Positions 15,590 through 26,829 of a stretch of DNA of 38,202 nt are shown here, piece after piece (positions within the stretch are counted from its first letter, which is position 1; each line of letters starts with the position of its first letter). The stretch spans positions 1-38,202 of the forward strand of contig NZ_JAAVJD010000026.1 of assembly GCF_012033735.1 (NCBI RefSeq). Reading direction: 5' to 3'. The position numbers and the translations under genes are program-made. Under the pieces are notes generated by a model. It had not been told where the DNA came from. It made no database searches and worked only from the letters and a program-made list of their open reading frames with translations. Source of the DNA: Streptomyces lonarensis (GTDB lineage Bacteria; Actinomycetota; Actinomycetes; Streptomycetales; Streptomycetaceae).

Positions 15590-18500
15590 ATGTCCATGAC
15601 TGAGCAGTCCAGGGCCGCGATGCTGGAACTGGTGCTGGCGCAGGCCGCCGCCGTGCTGCGCGCTGTCGATCCGGACGCCTACCCGGACGGCGCCACCGAC
15701 GTGGCCGCCGACCGGCCGTTCCTCGCCGTGGGTTTGGACTCGCTGGGCCTCGTCCAGCTGTACCGGCGGCTCGGCGAAGAGCTGGGGGTGGACCTGCCCG
15801 TCACGGCGGCCTTCGACCACCCCACGCCCGAGGCGCTCGCCCGCCACCTGGTGGACCTGGCCAGCGGCGGCACCGGCGCGGACGAGCCCGACGCGTACGG
15901 CGAGCCGGGCCTGCCGGCCGTGCCCGCCGCGTTCGACGAGCCGATCGCCATCGTCGGCATCGGCTGCCGCTTCCCCGGCGGGGTGACCTCGCCCGAGGAC
16001 CTGTGGCGCCTGCTCGACGACGGCACGCACGCGATCGCCGACTTCCCGAAGGACCGGGGCTGGGACCTCGACCGGCTGCACGATCCGGACCCGGCGGCCA
16101 CCGGCTCCACCTATGTCAGACAGGCCGGATTCCTGCCGGACGCGGCCGACTTCGACGCCGACTTCTTCGGGATCAGCCCCAAGGAAGCCCTGGCGATGGA
16201 CCCGCAGCAGCGGCTGCTGCTCGAAACCTGCTGGGAGGCGCTCGAACGCGCGGGCATCGACCCGGACAGCCTGCGCGGCACCTCGTCCGGCGTCTTCATC
16301 GGCGTCGAGCCGCACGAGTACGGCCCCCGCACCCACGAGGCCCCCGAGGGCCTCGACGGCTACGTCCTCGCGGGCAACCTGCCCAGCGTCGTCTCGGGCC
16401 GCGTCGCCTACACCCTCGGCCTCGAAGGCCCCACGCTCACGGTCGACACCGCGTGCTCGGGCTCGCTCACCGCGCTGCACCTCGCGGTGCGGTCGCTGCA
16501 ACGCGGTGAGTGCGGTCTCGCGCTCGCCGGCGGCGTCACCGTGATCGCGAGCCCGGGCACGTTCACCTCGTTCAGCCTCCAGCGCGGCCTCGCGCCGGAC
16601 GGGCGGATCAAGGCGTTCGCCGCGGCGGCCGACGGCACCTGCTTCGCCGAGGGCTCGGGCGTCTTCGTGCTGGCCCGGCTCTCGGACGCGGTGCGCGACG
16701 GCCACCGCGTGCTCGCCGTGGTCCGCGGCAGCGCCATCAACCAGGACGGCGCGAGCAACGGCCTGACCGCGCCGAACGGCCTCGCCCAGCAGCGCGTCAT
16801 CCGCAAGGCGCTCGCCGACGCGGGCCTCACCCCCGACGCGGTCGACGCGGTCGAGGCGCACGGCACGGGCACCACGCTCGGCGACCCCATCGAGGGCCGC
16901 GCCCTCGTCGCCGCCTACGGGCGCGGGCGCTCGGCCGACAAGCCCCTGTGGCTCGGCTCGGTGAAGTCCAACATCGGCCACACCGGCGCGGCGGCCGGGG
17001 CCGCCGGCATCATCAAGATGGTCATGGCGATGCGCAACGGCACGCTGCCGCGCACCCTGCACGTGGACGAGCCCACCCCGCACGTCGACTGGTCGGACGG
17101 CACCGTCAGGCTCGTCACCGAACCCGTGCCGTGGGCGGCGGGCGCCACGCCCCGCCGCGCCGGCATCTCCTCCTTCGGCGCGAGCGGCACCAACGCCCAC
17201 GTCATCGTCGAGGAGCCGCCTGCCCCCGCAGGCGCCACCGGCGCGCCCGCGATCCCCGTACCGGGACGGCCCGTTCCCGTCGTCGTCTCGGCCCGGGGCG
17301 AGGCGGCGCTGCGCGGCCAGGCGGCCAGGCTGCTCGACGCCGCGGCGGACGCCTCGCCGCTCGATGTCGCCTACTCGGCCGCCACCACGCGCGCCGCGCT
17401 GCGCGACCGTGCCGCCGTCGTCGCCGCGGACCACGGCGAACTGCTCCGCGGCCTGGCCGCACTCGCCGCCGGCGAGAGCGTGCCCTCGGTGCTCACCGGA
17501 ACGACGCTCGCCACCGGCAGGACCGCGTTCCTCTTCACCGGCCAGGGCAGCCAGCGCTCCGGCATGGGCCGCGAACTCGTGCGCGCCTTCCCGCTCTTCG
17601 CGGCGGCCCTCCAGGAGGCCGCCGACCACCTCGACCTCCACCTCGACGAGCCGCTCGGCGACGTGCTCTTCGCCGAACCCGGCTCGCCGCTCGCCGAACT
17701 GCTCCACGAGACCAGGTACGCGCAGGCCGCGCTCTTCGCCGTCGAGACCGCGCTCTTCCGGCTCCTCGCCTCCTGGGGCATCACCCCCGACCTGCTCGCG
17801 GGCCACTCCATCGGCGAGATCGCCGCCGCGCACGCCGCCGGCGTGCTGAGCCTGGCGGACGCGGCGCTGCTCGTCGGCGCGCGCGGCAGGCTGATGCAGG
17901 AGCTGCCCGCGGGGGGCGCGATGGTGGCCGTCCAGGCCACCGCGGACGAGGTCGCCCCGCACCTGACGGGGGAGGCCGCGGCACGCGTGAGCGTCGCCGC
18001 CGTCAACGGCCCGTCCTCGCTCGTGCTCTCGGGCGAGGCCGAGGCGGTGCTCGCGCTCGCGGCACGCTTCGCCGAGCAGGGGCGCAAGACCCGCAGGCTG
18101 CGCGTCTCGCACGCCTTCCACTCGCCGCTGATGGACCCGATGCTCGCGGAGTTCCGCCGCGTCGCCGAGGCCCTGACCTACGCGCCGCCCCGCATCCCGG
18201 TCGTCTCCAACCTGACGGGCGAGCCCGTCGCCGCCTTCGACGCCGAGTACTGGGTGCGGCACGTGCGCGGGTCGGTGCGATTCGCCGACGGCGTGCGGTG
18301 GCTCGAATCCCAGGGCGTCACCACCTTCCTCGAAGTGGGGCCCGACGCCGTGCTCTCGGCGGCGGGACGCGACTGCCTCGCCGACCAGGACGCCGATGTC
18401 GCGTTCGCCGCGGTGCTGCGCGACGGGCACGGCGAGGAGCGCCAGGCCGTCACCGCGCTCGCGCTCGCGCACGCCCGGGGCGTCACCGTCGACTGGGAGC

Positions 18501-21500
18501 GCTTTTTCGCCGGCCGCGGCGCGCACCGGACCGCCCTGCCCACCTACGCGTTCCAGCGCAAGCGGTACTGGCTCGACGCCGGCCAGAGCGCGCGGGGCAC
18601 CATCGGGCACCCGCTGCTCGACGCCTCCGTCAGCCTCGCCGGCGCCGGCGGTCTCGTGCTGAGCGGCCGTCTCTCCACCCGGGCGCAGCCCTGGCTCGCC
18701 GATCACGTCATCGCGGACGCCGTGCTGCTGCCCGGCACCGCCATGGTCGAGCTGGCCGTCCGGGCGGGGGACGAGGCGGGCTGCGGGGTGCTGGACGAAC
18801 TCACCCTCCAGGCACCCCTGTCGCTCGCCGCGGACGAGGAGACGGAGATCCAGGTCGCGGTCGGCCCGCCCGACGCGACGGACCGCCGCTCCGTGGAGAT
18901 CTGGTCGCGTTCCGTACGCGGCGAGGAGACCTGGCACCGGCACGCCGGCGGACTGCTCGCGGCCACCGGCGACGGGCCGGCCGCCGAAGCGGAGTTCGGC
19001 ACCTGGCCGCCGGCCGACGCCGAACCGATCGACGTCGAGGCCCTCTACGGCCGCCAGGCCGCCCAGGGCTACGCCTACGGGCCCGCGTTCCGGCGCGTGC
19101 GCGCCGCGTGGCGCCGCGGGGACGAGATCTTCGCCGAGGTCGCCACCGACGACCAGGCGGCCGGCCGGTTCGGGCTCCACCCCGCGCTGCTCGACGCCGC
19201 CCTGCACGCGGCCGAGGCGCCGCGGGACGAGGACGACGGGCAGGTGCGCCTCCCGTTCGCCTGGCTCGGCGTCGAACTGCACGCCACGGGGGCCGCCGCG
19301 GTGCGCGTCCACCTGATCCCGGCGGGCCGGGACGCCATCGCGGTCCACCTCGCCGACGCCACCGGGGCACCGGTCGCCACCGTGCGCTCGCTCGTCCAGC
19401 GGCCCGTGCCGCCGGCGGGGCTGCCCGCGCCGGGCCGCCGGGGCGACTCGCTGCTGCGCGTCGAGTGGGCCGGGGCCAAGGCCCCGCGCGAAGCGGACGT
19501 CGGGGCCGCCGAGTTCGCCCTCGCGTTCGTCCCCGACACCTTCCCCGGCGCACCCGCCGACGCGGCGCGCGCCGCGACCCTGCACGTCCTCGGCCTGATC
19601 CAGGGCGCGCTGCGCGACGAGACCGGGCTGGCCGTCGTCACGCGCGGCGCGCCGCGCGACATGACGCTCGCGCCGGTCTGGGCGCTGGTGCGCGCCGCCC
19701 AGGCGGAGCACCCGGGGCGCTTCGTCCTCGTCGACACCGACCGCGACGTGGCCGAGGGCGAGCTGCGCGCCGCCCTGGCCACCGGCGAGCCGCAACTCGC
19801 CCTGCGCGACGGCGCGGTGCTCGTGCCCCGGCTGGCCGAGGTGCCCGAGCCCGAGGTGCCGCCCGCCTCCGTGTGGGACCCGGAAGGCACGGTCCTGATC
19901 ACCGGGGGCACCGGCGGGCTCGGCGGCCTCGTCGCCCGCCACCTGGTCCGTGCGCACGGCGTGAAGCACCTGCTGCTCACCGGGCGGCGCGGCCCCGACG
20001 GGCCCGGCGCCGCCGAGCTGACGGCCGAGCTGATCGCGCTCGGCGCCGAGCCGACCGTCGCCGCCTGCGATGTCGCCGACCGCGACGCGCTCGCCGCGCT
20101 GCTGGCCACGATCCCGGGCGACCGCCCGCTGAGCGGCGTCGTCCACAGCGCGGGCGTCGTCGACGACGGCCTCGCCGGCACCCTCACGCCCGAGCAGGTG
20201 CGGGCCGTCTTCCGCGGCAAGGCGGACGGCGCCTGGCACCTGCACGAGCTGACCCGCGACCTCCCGCTCACGGCGTTCGTCCTCTTCTCCTCGGCCGCCG
20301 GCACCCTGGAGGCGGCGGGCCAGGGCAACTACGCCGCGGCCAACGCCTTCCTCGACGCGCTCGCCGAACACCGCGCCGACCACGGCCTCGCCGCCACCTC
20401 GCTCGCGTGGAACCTGTGGGCGACCGACGCGGGCATGGGCGCGCGCCTCGACGAGGTGACCCTGCGCCGCGCCGCGCGCTCCGGGTTGCCCGCCCTCAAC
20501 GCCGAGGAGAACCTCGCGCTCTTCGACCGCGCCCTCACCACGGCGGCGCCCGCGCTGCTCCCGGTGCGCGTGGACGCCGCCGCGCTCAGGGCACGCCCCG
20601 ACGGCATCCCGCCGGCGCTGCGCGGCCTGGTCCGCGCGCCCGTCCGCCGACAGACCGCCGCCGCGGCGGCAGCGCCGGGCGCCGCGGGCGGCGCGCTCGC
20701 CGAAGGGCTCGCGGGCAAGCCGGACGCCGAACGCGAGCGGATCGTCCTCGACCTCGTCCGCACACGGATCGCGGCCGTGCTCGGCCACGACAGCGCCGCG
20801 GCGATCGACCCGCGCCGCGCCTTCACCGAGCTCGGCTTCGACTCGCTCGCCGCCGTCGAGCTGCGCAACGCGCTCGGCTCCGCGACCGGCCTGCGGCTCA
20901 CCTCGACCCTGATCTTCGACCACCCGACGCCGCACGACCTCGCCGCCCACGTGCTCGACAAGCTGCGCGGCGCCGCCCCCGCGACCGCCGCGCCGCGCAC
21001 CGCCGTGCGGGCCGTGACGGATGAGCCCATCGCGATCGTGGCGATGGCCTGCCGCTTCCCCGGCGGGGTGACCTCGCCCGAGGAGCTGTGGAAGCTGGTC
21101 GCGGACGGCACCGACGCGATCACCCCCTTCCCCGACAACCGGGGCTGGCCGGTCGAGGAGATCTACGACCCCGAGCCTGGCAAGCACGGCACGACGTACA
21201 CCCGCGAGGGCGGCTTCCTGCACGACGCGGCCGACTTCGACCCCACCTTCTTCGGCATCAGCCCGAAGGAGGCCCGGATGATGGACCCGCAGCAGCGGCT
21301 CCTGCTCGAGGTCGCCTGGGAGGCGATCGAGCGCGGCGGCATCGACCCGCTCTCCCTCAAGAACAGCCCCACCGGCGTGTTCGCCGGCGTCATGTACCAC
21401 GACTGGGCGCCGCGTTCCGGCGAGGTCTCCGAGGACCTGGCCGGCTTCGCCGCGAGCGGCGGCATGGGCAGCGTCGCCTCGGGGCGCGTCTCCTACACCC

Positions 21501-24500
21501 TCGGGCTCGAAGGGCCCGCGGTCACCGTCGACACCGCCTGCTCCTCGTCCCTGGTGGCGATGCACTGGGCGGCGCAGGCCCTGCGGCAGGGCGAGTGCAC
21601 GCTCGCCCTCGCGGGCGGCGTCACCGTGATGTCCACGCCGGAGACGTTCATCGAGATGAGCCTGCCCCGCGGCCTCGCGGCCGACGGCCGCTGCAAGCCG
21701 TACGGCGCGGCAGCCGACGGCACGGGCTGGGCCGAGGGCGCGGGCCTCGTCCTCCTCGAACGCCTCTCCGACGCGCGCCGCGCCGGACACCCGGTGCTCG
21801 CCGTGCTCCGCGGCTCGGCGATCAACCAGGACGGCGCGTCCAACGGCCTCACCGCGCCCAACGGGCCCTCGCAGCAGCGGGTGATCCAGCAGGCGCTCGC
21901 CCTTGGCGGCCTCACGCCCGCCGACGTCGACGCGGTCGAGGGCCACGGCACGGGCACCACGCTCGGCGACCCGATCGAGGCCCAGGCGCTGATGGCGACC
22001 TACGGGCAGGAGCGCGCGGACGACGAGCCGCTGTGGCTCGGCTCGGTCAAGTCCAACCTCGGGCACACCCAGGCCGCGGCCGGCGTCGCCGGGGTGATCA
22101 AGATGGTGATGGCGATGCGCCACGGCGTGCTGCCCCGCACCCTGCACGCCGACACGCCCTCCCCGCACATCGACTGGACCGAGGGCGCCGTCGAGCTGCT
22201 CACCGAGGCCAGGCCGTGGGCGCCCGCGGGCCGCCCGCGCCGCGCGGGCGTCTCCTCCTTCGGCGTCAGCGGCACCAACGCGCACGTGGTCATCGAGGAG
22301 GCCCCCGCCCCCGGCAGGCAGGAGCCGCGCGGCGAGCGGCCCCCGGTCCTCGCGCTGACCGTCTCCGGGGCGTCCCCCGAGGCACTGCGCGCCCAGGCCG
22401 CACGGATCGCCGCACACCTGCGCGACCACGAGGACGCGGACGAACTCGACGTCGCCGCCTCGCTCGCCAGGGGCCGCGCCGCGCTCAAGCACCGCGCCGT
22501 GGTCGTGGAGTCCGACCGCGCAGGGCTGCTCGCCGGGCTCGACGCGCTGGCCTCGGGAGCCTCGGCCGCCTCCGCCGTCGCAGGCGAGGCGCGCGGCGAC
22601 GCGCGGCCCGTCTTCGTCTTTCCCGGCCAGGGCTCGCAGTGGCAGGGCATGGGCGTGGCGCTGCTCGAACACTCGCCCGCCTTCGCCACGCGCCTCGGCG
22701 AGTGCGTCAAGGCGCTCGAACCGTACGTCGAATGGAACCTGCTCGACGTGCTGCACGGCGCGCCCGGCGCGCCCGCGCTCGACGACGTCGACGTGGTGCA
22801 GCCCGCGCTCTGGGCGCTGATGGTCTCGCTCGCCGAGGCGTGGCGCGCCGTCGGCGTGGAACCGGCCGCCGTCGTCGGCCACTCCCAGGGGGAGATCGCC
22901 GCCGCCTGCGTCGCGGGCGCGCTCTCCCTGGCGGACGGCGCGAAGGTGGTCGCCCTGCGCAGCGCGGTCATCCGCCGCGAACTCGCGGGCCGCGGCGGCA
23001 TGATGTCCGTGGCCCTGTCCGCCGAGCGCGCCGCCGAGCACCTCGCCGACTGGGCCGGCCGCCTCCAGCTCGCCGCCGTCAACGGCCCGAATTCCGTCGT
23101 CGTGAGCGGTGCCACGGACGCCATCGACGAGCTGCGGGCCCGGCTCGAGGCCGACGGCGTCCAGGTCCGCCGCATCCCCGTGGACTACGCCTCCCACTCG
23201 GCGTTCGTCGAGGAGGCCCGCGACGTGCTGCTTGCCGAGCTGACCGGCCTGACGCCGCGCACCTCGGCCGTCCCGTTCCATTCGACCGTCACCGCCGGGC
23301 TGCTCGACACCGCGGGGCTCGACGCCGAGTACTGGTACACCAACCTGCGCAACACCGTCAGGTTCGAGGAGACGACGCGCGGGCTGCTCGCCGCGGGCTT
23401 CGGCGTCTTCGTCGAGGTCAGCCCGCACCCGGGCATGCTCGTCGGGCTCGGCGAGACCGCCGAGGACGCCGGCGCGAGCCCCGCGCTCGTCGGCACGCTG
23501 CGCCGCGACAACGGCGGCCAGCGCCAGTTTCTCACCTCGCTCGCCGAGGCGTACGTACGGGGGGTCGCCGTCGACTGGGGCACCCACTTCGCCGCCGCCG
23601 GGGCCCGCGGCGTCGACCTGCCCACCTACCCGTTCCAGCGCCGGCCGTACTGGCTGCCGGTGGAGCGGCGCACCGGCGACGCCGGCGACGTGGGGCAGGT
23701 CGCCACGGGACACCCGCTGCTCGGCGCGGCCGTGCCGATCGCCGGCGTCGGCGGCGTGCTGCTCACCGGACGCCTCGCGGTCTCCGCCCAGCCGTGGCTC
23801 GCCGACCATGTCGTCGGGAACACCGTCCTCTTCCCCGGGGCCGGCTTCGTGGAGCTGGCCGTGCGGGCGGGCGACGAGGTCGGCAGGGGACGCGTGGAGG
23901 ACCTGACGATCGAGGCCCCCCTGCCCCTGCCGGGGCGCGGCGGCGTCGCCGTGCAGGTCGTCGTCGCCGGCGACCTGCGGACCGTGTCGATCCACTCGCG
24001 GCCCGAGGACGCGCCCGCCGACGGCGCCTGGACCCGGCACGCCCAGGGCACCCTCGCCGAGGCGGGGCCGGAACCCGCGCCCGCGTCCGGGGCCTGGCCG
24101 CCCGCCGACGCGGAGGCGATCGACCTCGCCGGCTTCTACGAGCGGGCCGCCGACGGCGAAAGCCCGGCGTACGGGCCGGTGTTCCAGGGCATGCGCGCCG
24201 CCTGGCGCTCCGGCGAGGACGAGGTGCTCGCGGAGATCGCGCTGCCCGAGTCCGCCGCCGCGCAGGCCGGGCGGTTCGGGCTGCACCCCGCGGTCCTCGA
24301 CGCGGCGCTGCACGCCACCGCCCTGCTCGGCACCGACGACGAGGGCGTCACGCTGCCGTTCGCCTGGTCGGGCGTCGACCTGCACGCCGCGGGCGCCGCC
24401 GCGCTCAGGCTGCGGATGACGCGCCTGGGCAAGGACGAGGTCGCGCTGCGCCTCACCGACACCGCGGGCCGTCCCGTCGCGTCCGTCGCGTCGCTCGTCC

Positions 24501-26239
24501 TGCGGCCCCCGGCCACCGGCGGCCCTGCGCTCGCGGGGATCTCCCCCGACTCGCTCTTCGAACTCGCGTGGACGCCCGCCGAGGCGGCGGGCACCGCGCC
24601 CGGGACGGTCGTGTACCGCTGCGGGGCCGGGACGACCGCCGAGGCGGTCCACGCCGCGACGGCCGCCGCGCTCGGCGCCCTCCAGGACTGGCTCAGGGAC
24701 GGTGCCGCGTCGGCGACGCTCGCGGTCGTCACGCGGGGCGCCGTCTCCACGGACGGCGAGGACGTCACCGACCTCGCGGGTGCGGCCGTCTGGGGGCTGG
24801 TCCGCAGCGCCCAGACGGAGAACCCCGGCCGGTTCGTCCTCGTCGACCTCGACCCGGCCGACGCCGGCAACGGCGCCGACCCCGAGGCAGGCCTCGCGGC
24901 GGCGCTGGCCACGGGCGAGCCGCAACTCGCGGTACGCCGCGGCACGCCCCACAGCCCGCGCGTCGTCCGGCTGACCGGCGCGGGCGCCGGCGCCCCCGCC
25001 ACCGTCTTCGGCGACACGCCGGGCACGGTGCTGATCACCGGCGGCACCGGCACGCTCGGCGGCCTCGTCGCCAGGCACCTGGTCACCGCGCACGGCGTCA
25101 CCGACCTGCTGCTCACCAGCCGCCGCGGCCCGGCCGCGGGCAAGGCCGCCACGCTCGCCGCGGAACTCGCGGCGCACGGCGCCCGCGTCGAGGTGATCGC
25201 GGGCGACGCCGCCGACCGGGACGGGCTCGCCGCCCTGCTCCGGAACCGCACGCTTGCCGGGGTCGTGCACACCGCGGGCATCCTCGACGACGGGATCATC
25301 TCCTCGCTCACCCCGGAGAAGACCGCCGGGGTGATGCGCCCCAAGGTCGACGCGGCGCTCAACCTGCACGAGCTCACCGCGGACCAGGACCTCACGGCGT
25401 TCGTCCTCTTCTCGTCGGCCGCCGGCATCACCGGAGGGGCGGGGCAGGCCAACTACGCGGCGGCCAACTCCTTCCTCGACGGCCTCGCCGCACACCGGCG
25501 CGCGCGGGGCCTCCCCGCGCAGTCGCTCGCCTGGGGCCTGTGGGAGGAGAGCAGCGGCATGACCGGCGCCCTGGCCGACGCCGACCTGTCCACCATGCGG
25601 CGCGACGGCGTCGTGGCCATCCGCAGCGACGAGGGGCTCGCGCTCCTCGACGCGGCCGGGGCGCTCGACCGCACGTTCCTCGTGCCGGTCAGGCTCGACC
25701 TGACCGGGCAGAGCCGTCCTGACGTGCCGTACCTCATGCGCGACCTGGTGCGCGGCCCGGCCCGCCGCGTCGTCGACGTGGCCGAGGAGGCGCCGGAACC
25801 CGCGGAGAACCTGCGCGACCGGCTGATCTCCCTGCGGCCGGCCCGCCGCGAGCGGGTGCTGCTCGACATCGTCCGAGGCCAGGCCGCCGCCACCCTCGGC
25901 TACGCGGGCGCGGGCGACGTCGATCCCGAGCGGTCGTTCCGCGACATGGGCTTCGACTCGCTCGCCGCCGTGCGGTTCCGCAACACCCTCGGCGAGACCG
26001 TCGGCGAACGGCTGCCCGCGACGCTCGTCTTCGACCACCCGACCGCGCTCGTCCTCACCCGGCACCTGCTCGACGAGATGGCGCTGAGCGAGCCCGAGCA
26101 GGCCGAGCCGGCCGAAGGGGGCGGGGACGCCGAGGACACCGGGAGCACCGAGGGCTTCGAGAACCGCGCCGCAGAGATCCAGGGCATGAGCCTGGCCGAA
26201 CTGCTCCGCACCGCGCAACGATCAGGAGACCCGACATGA
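15590..26239 (+). CDS. Modular type I PKS: ACP-[KS-AT-DH-KR-ACP]-[KS-AT-DH-KR-ACP]
   Basis: A 3549-residue loading plus two-module synthase. Loading ACP: Ser51. Module 1: KS from 117 (Cys289 in DTACSGSL), AT with Ser740 and HAFH 841-844 (malonyl type), DH with His1039 and Asp1202, KR with GGTGGLG, Tyr1581 and VDD motif, ACP Ser1752. Module 2: KS from 1811 (Cys1984, DTACSSSL), AT Ser2432 with YASH 2533-2536 (methylmalonyl type), DH His2740 and Asp2904, KR with LDD and Tyr3289, ACP Ser3457, then a C-terminal docking helix ([11 protein letters not shown]). There is no ER. Both KRs look B-type, predicting a trans,trans alpha-methyl diene next to the beta-amino acid. The N-terminal ACP without AT marks it as the acceptor of the preassembled starter. 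A GGGAG precedes the ATG at 15590. The stop overlaps the next start as ATGA. Confidence 0.96.
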   Translation: MSMTEQSRAAMLELVLAQAAAVLRAVDPDAYPDGATDVAADRPFLAVGLDSLGLVQLYRRLGEELGVDLPVTAAFDHPTPEALARHLVDLASGGTGADEPDAYGEPGLPAVPAAFDEPIAIVGIGCRFPGGVTSPEDLWRLLDDGTHAIADFPKDRGWDLDRLHDPDPAATGSTYVRQAGFLPDAADFDADFFGISPKEALAMDPQQRLLLETCWEALERAGIDPDSLRGTSSGVFIGVEPHEYGPRTHEAPEGLDGYVLAGNLPSVVSGRVAYTLGLEGPTLTVDTACSGSLTALHLAVRSLQRGECGLALAGGVTVIASPGTFTSFSLQRGLAPDGRIKAFAAAADGTCFAEGSGVFVLARLSDAVRDGHRVLAVVRGSAINQDGASNGLTAPNGLAQQRVIRKALADAGLTPDAVDAVEAHGTGTTLGDPIEGRALVAAYGRGRSADKPLWLGSVKSNIGHTGAAAGAAGIIKMVMAMRNGTLPRTLHVDEPTPHVDWSDGTVRLVTEPVPWAAGATPRRAGISSFGASGTNAHVIVEEPPAPAGATGAPAIPVPGRPVPVVVSARGEAALRGQAARLLDAAADASPLDVAYSAATTRAALRDRAAVVAADHGELLRGLAALAAGESVPSVLTGTTLATGRTAFLFTGQGSQRSGMGRELVRAFPLFAAALQEAADHLDLHLDEPLGDVLFAEPGSPLAELLHETRYAQAALFAVETALFRLLASWGITPDLLAGHSIGEIAAAHAAGVLSLADAALLVGARGRLMQELPAGGAMVAVQATADEVAPHLTGEAAARVSVAAVNGPSSLVLSGEAEAVLALAARFAEQGRKTRRLRVSHAFHSPLMDPMLAEFRRVAEALTYAPPRIPVVSNLTGEPVAAFDAEYWVRHVRGSVRFADGVRWLESQGVTTFLEVGPDAVLSAAGRDCLADQDADVAFAAVLRDGHGEERQAVTALALAHARGVTVDWERFFAGRGAHRTALPTYAFQRKRYWLDAGQSARGTIGHPLLDASVSLAGAGGLVLSGRLSTRAQPWLADHVIADAVLLPGTAMVELAVRAGDEAGCGVLDELTLQAPLSLAADEETEIQVAVGPPDATDRRSVEIWSRSVRGEETWHRHAGGLLAATGDGPAAEAEFGTWPPADAEPIDVEALYGRQAAQGYAYGPAFRRVRAAWRRGDEIFAEVATDDQAAGRFGLHPALLDAALHAAEAPRDEDDGQVRLPFAWLGVELHATGAAAVRVHLIPAGRDAIAVHLADATGAPVATVRSLVQRPVPPAGLPAPGRRGDSLLRVEWAGAKAPREADVGAAEFALAFVPDTFPGAPADAARAATLHVLGLIQGALRDETGLAVVTRGAPRDMTLAPVWALVRAAQAEHPGRFVLVDTDRDVAEGELRAALATGEPQLALRDGAVLVPRLAEVPEPEVPPASVWDPEGTVLITGGTGGLGGLVARHLVRAHGVKHLLLTGRRGPDGPGAAELTAELIALGAEPTVAACDVADRDALAALLATIPGDRPLSGVVHSAGVVDDGLAGTLTPEQVRAVFRGKADGAWHLHELTRDLPLTAFVLFSSAAGTLEAAGQGNYAAANAFLDALAEHRADHGLAATSLAWNLWATDAGMGARLDEVTLRRAARSGLPALNAEENLALFDRALTTAAPALLPVRVDAAALRARPDGIPPALRGLVRAPVRRQTAAAAAAPGAAGGALAEGLAGKPDAERERIVLDLVRTRIAAVLGHDSAAAIDPRRAFTELGFDSLAAVELRNALGSATGLRLTSTLIFDHPTPHDLAAHVLDKLRGAAPATAAPRTAVRAVTDEPIAIVAMACRFPGGVTSPEELWKLVADGTDAITPFPDNRGWPVEEIYDPEPGKHGTTYTREGGFLHDAADFDPTFFGISPKEARMMDPQQRLLLEVAWEAIERGGIDPLSLKNSPTGVFAGVMYHDWAPRSGEVSEDLAGFAASGGMGSVASGRVSYTLGLEGPAVTVDTACSSSLVAMHWAAQALRQGECTLALAGGVTVMSTPETFIEMSLPRGLAADGRCKPYGAAADGTGWAEGAGLVLLERLSDARRAGHPVLAVLRGSAINQDGASNGLTAPNGPSQQRVIQQALALGGLTPADVDAVEGHGTGTTLGDPIEAQALMATYGQERADDEPLWLGSVKSNLGHTQAAAGVAGVIKMVMAMRHGVLPRTLHADTPSPHIDWTEGAVELLTEARPWAPAGRPRRAGVSSFGVSGTNAHVVIEEAPAPGRQEPRGERPPVLALTVSGASPEALRAQAARIAAHLRDHEDADELDVAASLARGRAALKHRAVVVESDRAGLLAGLDALASGASAASAVAGEARGDARPVFVFPGQGSQWQGMGVALLEHSPAFATRLGECVKALEPYVEWNLLDVLHGAPGAPALDDVDVVQPALWALMVSLAEAWRAVGVEPAAVVGHSQGEIAAACVAGALSLADGAKVVALRSAVIRRELAGRGGMMSVALSAERAAEHLADWAGRLQLAAVNGPNSVVVSGATDAIDELRARLEADGVQVRRIPVDYASHSAFVEEARDVLLAELTGLTPRTSAVPFHSTVTAGLLDTAGLDAEYWYTNLRNTVRFEETTRGLLAAGFGVFVEVSPHPGMLVGLGETAEDAGASPALVGTLRRDNGGQRQFLTSLAEAYVRGVAVDWGTHFAAAGARGVDLPTYPFQRRPYWLPVERRTGDAGDVGQVATGHPLLGAAVPIAGVGGVLLTGRLAVSAQPWLADHVVGNTVLFPGAGFVELAVRAGDEVGRGRVEDLTIEAPLPLPGRGGVAVQVVVAGDLRTVSIHSRPEDAPADGAWTRHAQGTLAEAGPEPAPASGAWPPADAEAIDLAGFYERAADGESPAYGPVFQGMRAAWRSGEDEVLAEIALPESAAAQAGRFGLHPAVLDAALHATALLGTDDEGVTLPFAWSGVDLHAAGAAALRLRMTRLGKDEVALRLTDTAGRPVASVASLVLRPPATGGPALAGISPDSLFELAWTPAEAAGTAPGTVVYRCGAGTTAEAVHAATAAALGALQDWLRDGAASATLAVVTRGAVSTDGEDVTDLAGAAVWGLVRSAQTENPGRFVLVDLDPADAGNGADPEAGLAAALATGEPQLAVRRGTPHSPRVVRLTGAGAGAPATVFGDTPGTVLITGGTGTLGGLVARHLVTAHGVTDLLLTSRRGPAAGKAATLAAELAAHGARVEVIAGDAADRDGLAALLRNRTLAGVVHTAGILDDGIISSLTPEKTAGVMRPKVDAALNLHELTADQDLTAFVLFSSAAGITGGAGQANYAAANSFLDGLAAHRRARGLPAQSLAWGLWEESSGMTGALADADLSTMRRDGVVAIRSDEGLALLDAAGALDRTFLVPVRLDLTGQSRPDVPYLMRDLVRGPARRVVDVAEEAPEPAENLRDRLISLRPARRERVLLDIVRGQAAATLGYAGAGDVDPERSFRDMGFDSLAAVRFRNTLGETVGERLPATLVFDHPTALVLTRHLLDEMALSEPEQAEPAEGGGDAEDTGSTEGFENRAAEIQGMSLAELLRTAQRSGDPT

Positions 26240-26799
26240 CCCAGCTTCTCGACGGAACCGACCGGCGCACCTTCCCCACCGACGAGGAACTGCTGCACCG
26301 CGTGCTGACCCCCTACCGGGCCAAGCGGTGCGAGTACCTCACCTCGGCCACGGTCACGCTCCAGGGCGACCCCCTTGACGGCGGGCGGGTCGGCGGCTCC
26401 TGCGCGTTCTACATCCCCGAGTCCTGCTACATCGACGACACCGGACACTTCAACTCGGTCGAGTTCAACATCTGCTACAACCAGATGGCCTACTACGTCA
26501 TGGCCAAGTCGGTGAAGGAATCGCTGATCGAGCCCTTCTCCCAGTGGACGCTCGACCAGTTCTGGGCCAGGCAGCTCGCGGACGTGTACATCACCGACTT
26601 CCGCAGCACCTTCCGCAAGCCCATGCAGGGCCGCCACTTCCGCGGCGAGATCGAGATCACCGACGTGGCCGAGTGGGACGCGACCGATCTGCGCGACGCC
26701 CTGGTGATCATGCGGACCAAGTGCCGCTACTGGGACGAGTTCGGCGGCGAGAGCACCGGCGAGATCGCCGCGGCCGTCACCAACCCGCCCGCGAACTGA
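26236..26799 (+). CDS. FcoT/CmiS1-like thioesterase-fold glycine Michael-addition enzyme
   Basis: A 187-residue hotdog-fold protein. The block [14 protein letters not shown] (70-83) is characteristic of the FcoT-type domain, shared by mycobacterial Rv0098/FcoT, ScoD of isonitrile lipopeptide clusters, SAV606 and CmiS1. CmiS1 was shown to add the nitrogen of glycine to C3 of an alpha,beta-enoyl thioester and then hydrolyse the product. Here it should act on the enoyl group made by the split module encoded by the next gene and the convergent PKS. The start overlaps the PKS stop by four bases and the next gene begins 30 bases after its stop. A glycine oxidase lies two genes downstream, as the two-step amino transfer requires. 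Confidence 0.88.
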   Translation: MTQLLDGTDRRTFPTDEELLHRVLTPYRAKRCEYLTSATVTLQGDPLDGGRVGGSCAFYIPESCYIDDTGHFNSVEFNICYNQMAYYVMAKSVKESLIEPFSQWTLDQFWARQLADVYITDFRSTFRKPMQGRHFRGEIEITDVAEWDATDLRDALVIMRTKCRYWDEFGGESTGEIAAAVTNPPAN

Positions 26800-26829
26800 C
26801 GCGGCTCGGTACTCGCGAAGGAAGCGACC

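Noticed and set aside
15452..26218. A 3588-residue open frame antisense to the PKS gene
   Set aside because: Low stop frequency in GC-rich DNA keeps the antisense frame open. Its protein is repetitive Gly/Arg/Val-rich sequence without domains, while the plus strand carries the full PKS domain order.
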